Below are positions 6,374 to 8,926 of a stretch of DNA of 8,926 nucleotides, one piece after another (the stretch's first letter is position 1; each line of letters opens with the position of its first letter). The notes beneath the pieces were generated by a model. It was not told the origin of the DNA. It saw nothing but the letters and a program-made list of their open reading frames with translations, and searched no databases. The translations under genes and the position numbers were made by a program. Source of the stretch: Anaerolineaceae bacterium UBA5838 (lineage in GTDB: Bacteria > Chloroflexota > Anaerolineae > Anaerolineales > Anaerolineaceae); contig DJGU01000033.1 in assembly GCA_002432795.1 (NCBI GenBank), positions 1 to 8,926 on the forward strand, read 5' to 3'.

Positions 6374-7590
6374 ATGACCCACCCCCCTGGCCCCCCTCTC
6401 CATTCCGCTGCGGTACAGGGATCTACGACCACCGCTGACCTGGAGGGGGTGAATTAGTTGGGATTCAGTGTCCGAGAAAAATGTTGATCTCGTTGGAGAA
6501 ATAATTCAGACAGGATCTCAATAATTGATGCGCGTTTGGTCCAAAATGACCCACCCCCCTTACCCCCCTCCCTTCCGCTACGCTGGAGGGGGTTGGATGA
6601 TCTCGTTGGAGAGAAGACTCTGACAGGATCTCAATAATTGATGGTCGTTTTGATCCATAATGACCCACCCCCCTTACCCCCCTCCCTTTCGCTGCGCTAC
6701 AGGGATCTACGACCACCACTGCGCTGGATGGGGGTGAATTAGCTGGGATTCAGTAAACGGGAAAAAATGTTGATCTCGTTGGAGAGAAAATTCAGACAGG
6801 ATCTCAATAATTGATGCACGTTTTGATCCAAAATGACCCACCCCCCCCTGGCCCCCCTTCTCCATTCCGCTGCGCTACAGGGATCTACGACCACCGCTGC
6901 GCTGGAGGGGGTTGAGGTATGACCTCCTTCACCTATTCGCTGACCTGGAGGGGGTGAATTAGTTGGGATTCAGTATCCGAGAAAAATGTTGATCTCGTTA
7001 GAGAGAAAACTCAGACAGGATCTCAATAATTGTTTCGCGTTTTGATCCTAAATGACCCACCCCCCTGGCCCCCCTCTCCATTCCGCTGCGCTGGAGGGGG
7101 CGAATTAGTTGGGATTCAGTTTCCGAGAAAAAATGTTGTTGATCCAAAATGCCCGACCCCCCTGGACCCCCTCCCACCGCTGCGCTGGAGGGGGTGAATT
7201 AGCTGGGATCCAGTATTGGGGAAAAATGTTGTGGTTGATCTCGTTGGAGAGAAAACTCAGACAGGATCTCAATAATTGATGCACGCTTTGATCCAAAAAG
7301 ACCCACCCCCCTGCCCCCCCTCCCTTCCGCTACGCTGGAGGGGGTTTAGGTATGACCGCCTTCACCTTTTCGCTGCGCTGGAGGGGGTGCCATTAGCTGG
7401 GATTCAGTATCTGAGAAAAATGTTGATCTCGTTGGAGAGAAAATTCAGACAGGATCTCAATAATTGATGGGCACGTTTTGATCCAAAATGACCCACCCCC
7501 CTGCCCCCCCTCCCAGGAGGGGGTGGAGCGCCATGGCACCACCGATCACCGCTGCGCTGGAGGGGGTTGGACGGCAGAATATCTGGAAGG
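6374..7590 (+). repeat. Array of about eight degenerate palindrome-rich repeat units between divergent dinG and rseP
   Basis: Units start with ATGACCCACCCCCC-like sequence at 6374, 6546, 6660, 6833, 7052, 7149, about 7298 and 7488, with spacings of about 97-219 bases. Each has a C-rich arm (CCCCCTCC), a loop built from CGCT(A/G)CGCT with or without ACAGGGATCTACGACC, and a G-rich arm (GGAGGGGG). A linker follows: GGGATTCAGT, AAAAATGTTGATCTCGTTGGAGAGAA interrupted by small changes, then GATCTCAATAATTGA. That 15-mer occurs six times (at about 6514, 6627, 6800, 7019, 7265 and 7453). The linker holds further dyads: TCTC-GTTG-GAGA, TCAAT-A-ATTGA and TTTTG-ATC-CAAAA. Frames open across the array encode only Pro-rich, repeat-derived peptides, so I call no gene here. 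Confidence 0.85.
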
Positions 7591-7699
7591 GGTTTAACTG
7601 TGGCTTAGCTGGAGGAGGCGAGCCGTGACAACTCCAAATATTGTCGAGAGCCCCCTGGCTACCTGGATTGGTGATTGTCGAAAGTTAACATCATTCCAA

Positions 7700-7728
7700 C
7701 AGACTCCCAGTAACAAAATAGGTATAAT
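7700..7728 (+). promoter_or_regulatory. Probable rseP promoter
   Basis: A perfect TATAAT lies at 7723-7728. CAGACT at 7700-7705 sits 17 bases upstream and keeps only the GAC core of the -35 consensus, so the -35 is weak. A start near 7735 would leave a leader of about 14 bases, just enough for the AAGGAG at 7736-7741. Confidence 0.5.
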
Positions 7729-7735
7729 TCCGAGC

Positions 7736-7741
7736 AAGGAG
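7736..7741 (+). promoter_or_regulatory. Ribosome binding site that decides the rseP start
   Basis: AAGGAG is one base from the ATG at 7743 but seven bases from the in-frame ATG at 7749. The spacing favours 7749 as the real start codon. Confidence 0.65.
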
Positions 7742-7748
7742 TATGCTC

Positions 7749-8825
7749 ATGCTAAATATTGGTTTGATCCTACAGTTTATATTTGTGTTCGGGTTGATCG
7801 TGTTTGTGCACGAACTCGGGCATTTTTTAGCCGCAAAGATGGTGGGCGTGGACGTGGAAGAATTCGGTTTCGGCTACCCACCCCGCCTCGCAAAACTCTT
7901 TACCCGGAAAGGTACGGAATTCACGCTAAACTGGATTCCCTTTGGCGGATTCGTACGCCTGAGAGGCGAAACCGACGATGGTGAGCCGGGCGGTTTGATG
8001 TCGGCTCCAAAGTGGAAGCGTTTTGTGATCCTGGTGGCAGGGGCCACGATGAATTTTGTGCTCGGGATTCTGCTGTTGATCTTCCTATTCAACGTGGTCA
8101 ATCCAGTTGACAGCAGCCAAATCCTGGTGGTGGATGTTGCGCCTAATTCCCCTGCCCAGATAATTGGGCTGCAGCCTGGCGATATTGTGACCAGGCTTGG
8201 CGATGACCCGATCGATTCGACCGATGCCATGGTTGCTGCCACAAAAAAGTATCTTGGGCAAGAAGTCACCCTGACTTACACCCGCGATGGTGAAGAACTC
8301 ACTGGATTGGTGACCCCACGGGCGAATCCGCCTGAAGGACAGGGCGCGATTGGTTTTGTGATGTCGCATCCGGAAATTGAACTCAATTTTGTTCAAAGCA
8401 TCGGCGTGGCTTTTGATACCTTCTGGCAGCAGGTGAAAGCTACTGTTTCAATGCCAGTAAACTTTATCAGAGGTAAGCTTGCCCCAGGCGAAGCACGTGT
8501 CATTGGCGTAAAAGGCATTTACGATTTGTTCTCAAGCGCTGCTGAGATCGATCAGACCAATGCAGAAGTGACCGACGAAGTTTTACCGATAACCCGCCTT
8601 TCACTGGTCTCGATGCTCTCCATCGCGATTGGCATCACCAACCTGCTGCCCATCCCGGCGCTTGATGGCGGACAAATCTTCTTCCTGCTGATCGAAGCGA
8701 TAACACGCAAACGCATCCCAACCGGGGTTGCCAATGCCGTCAATTCGATATTCTTCTATCTCTTAATTCTTTTGTTCTTTATCATCACTATTCGCGATTT
8801 TGTAAATCCGATTCCGATCCCTTAA
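7749..8825 (+). CDS. rseP: RIP metalloprotease RseP (site-2 protease, M50 family)
   Basis: This 358-residue intramembrane zinc protease cleaves transmembrane segments of substrates such as anti-sigma factors in regulated intramembrane proteolysis. The first membrane helix carries the HELGH zinc motif (H21, E22, H25). A second hydrophobic segment lies at about 92-117. A PDZ domain (about 120-193) contains APNSPAQIIGLQPGD. The third helix carries NLLPIPALDGG (298-308), whose D306 is the third zinc ligand. A last helix lies at about 332-348. Length and layout are normal for a single-PDZ family member. The ATG at 7743 would add only two residues and is too close to the ribosome binding site. The usual neighbours in other bacteria (ispC, cdsA, uppS) are absent; upstream is only the repeat array. 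It is probably co-transcribed with the next gene. The actual substrate cannot be told from this window. Confidence 0.96.
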   Translation: MLNIGLILQFIFVFGLIVFVHELGHFLAAKMVGVDVEEFGFGYPPRLAKLFTRKGTEFTLNWIPFGGFVRLRGETDDGEPGGLMSAPKWKRFVILVAGATMNFVLGILLLIFLFNVVNPVDSSQILVVDVAPNSPAQIIGLQPGDIVTRLGDDPIDSTDAMVAATKKYLGQEVTLTYTRDGEELTGLVTPRANPPEGQGAIGFVMSHPEIELNFVQSIGVAFDTFWQQVKATVSMPVNFIRGKLAPGEARVIGVKGIYDLFSSAAEIDQTNAEVTDEVLPITRLSLVSMLSIAIGITNLLPIPALDGGQIFFLLIEAITRKRIPTGVANAVNSIFFYLLILLFFIITIRDFVNPIPIP

Positions 8826-8829
8826 GGAG
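8824..8829 (+). promoter_or_regulatory. Ribosome binding site overlapping the rseP stop codon
   Basis: The rseP stop TAA and AAGGAG overlap (TAAGGAG), five bases before the next ATG. This arrangement suggests the two genes are on one transcript and translationally coupled. Confidence 0.75.
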
Positions 8830-8834
8830 CTGAC

Positions 8835-8926
8835 ATGGACGCCCCAAGCTCAATTCACGACCTGATCAAATCCCTTCTGGATCTGGAAACGCCCTTCCCG
8901 GCGCGCCTCCTCTACCAGTTCTCGGA
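8835..8926 (+). CDS. N-terminus of a gene downstream of rseP, possibly a HEAT-repeat protein (partial)
   Basis: Only 30 complete codons are visible before the window ends, beginning MDAPSSIHDLIKSLLDLE and then TPFPARLLYQFS. An excellent ribosome binding site and nine-base spacing from the rseP stop make it a real gene in the same operon. The short helical start resembles, from memory, HEAT-repeat proteins found after rseP in Anaerolineae. There is too little sequence to prove this; treat the function as a guess. Confidence 0.75.
   Translation, partial: MDAPSSIHDLIKSLLDLETPFPARLLYQFS

Larger units (their letters stand above)
7591..7748. other. Non-repetitive leader region between the repeat array and rseP
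   Basis: This stretch carries the likely rseP promoter and ribosome binding site. A GGAGGAGG sequence at about 7611-7618 precedes a GTG at 7625, but that frame runs into rseP in another phase and encodes nothing recognisable, so it is not called as a gene. Confidence 0.5.

Noticed and set aside
6465..7467. Small Pro-rich ORFs inside the repeat array (for example 6465-6719, 7105-7296, 7276-7467)
   Set aside because: They translate the C-rich/G-rich repeat, have no ribosome binding sites, and occur in whichever frame the repeat leaves open.
6374..7590. CRISPR array
   Set aside because: The units are long (97-219 bases), uneven and internally palindromic. The segments between conserved words are themselves repeats, not unique spacers, and no cas gene is present.
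7625..7984. GTG-initiated ORF with a good GGAGGAGG upstream
   Set aside because: Most of it overlaps rseP in another frame and its product is an Arg-rich shadow of the protease gene. The first 40 residues show no recognisable feature.

Overview
The window looks like a chromosomal segment of a Chloroflexota bacterium, most likely class Anaerolineae. That placement is an inference. It rests on the paired membrane-anchored TPR proteins with Pro-Thr linkers and tails, a DinG helicase fused to a DEDDh exonuclease, an rseP gene followed directly by an apparent HEAT-type gene, and many short palindromic dispersed repeats. I saw no rRNA, tRNA, transposase, phage gene or CRISPR array.

Layout. Positions 1-538 are non-coding and made of two repeat families: a tandem repeat of about 84-103 bp carrying the familiar GATTGCTTCGT..CGCAATGAC dyad, then a CCCTTTAGTTCCCC / CGCTGCGCT / CGGATCT-CGACC module ending in a C-rich/G-rich hairpin. 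Positions 539-3260 (minus strand) hold a two-gene operon of paralogous, outward-facing TPR proteins, driven by a good sigma70-type promoter at about 3296-3323. Positions 3324-3457 carry three short perfect hairpins. Positions 3458-6256 (minus) encode an intact exonuclease-helicase of the DinG family, apparently translated from a leaderless mRNA. Positions 6374-7590 are an array of about eight degenerate repeat units between the divergent dinG and rseP genes. Positions 7749-8825 (plus) encode the site-2 membrane protease RseP. Its stop codon overlaps the ribosome binding site of a further gene that runs off the window at 8926.

Functional reading. The DinG protein is a DNA repair/replication factor. 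RseP is a membrane regulatory protease and is probably co-expressed with the following gene. The TPR pair is probably an extracytoplasmic protein-interaction pair; both proteins end in a domain with a conserved C-X30-C pair, which suggests a shared disulfide. These three blocks show no obvious pathway connection. I do not see a clearly new multi-gene system. The most unusual parts are the C-X30-C TPR pair and the decaying repeat array, whose loop module also occurs in the first 500 bases. About a quarter of the window is repetitive non-coding DNA.
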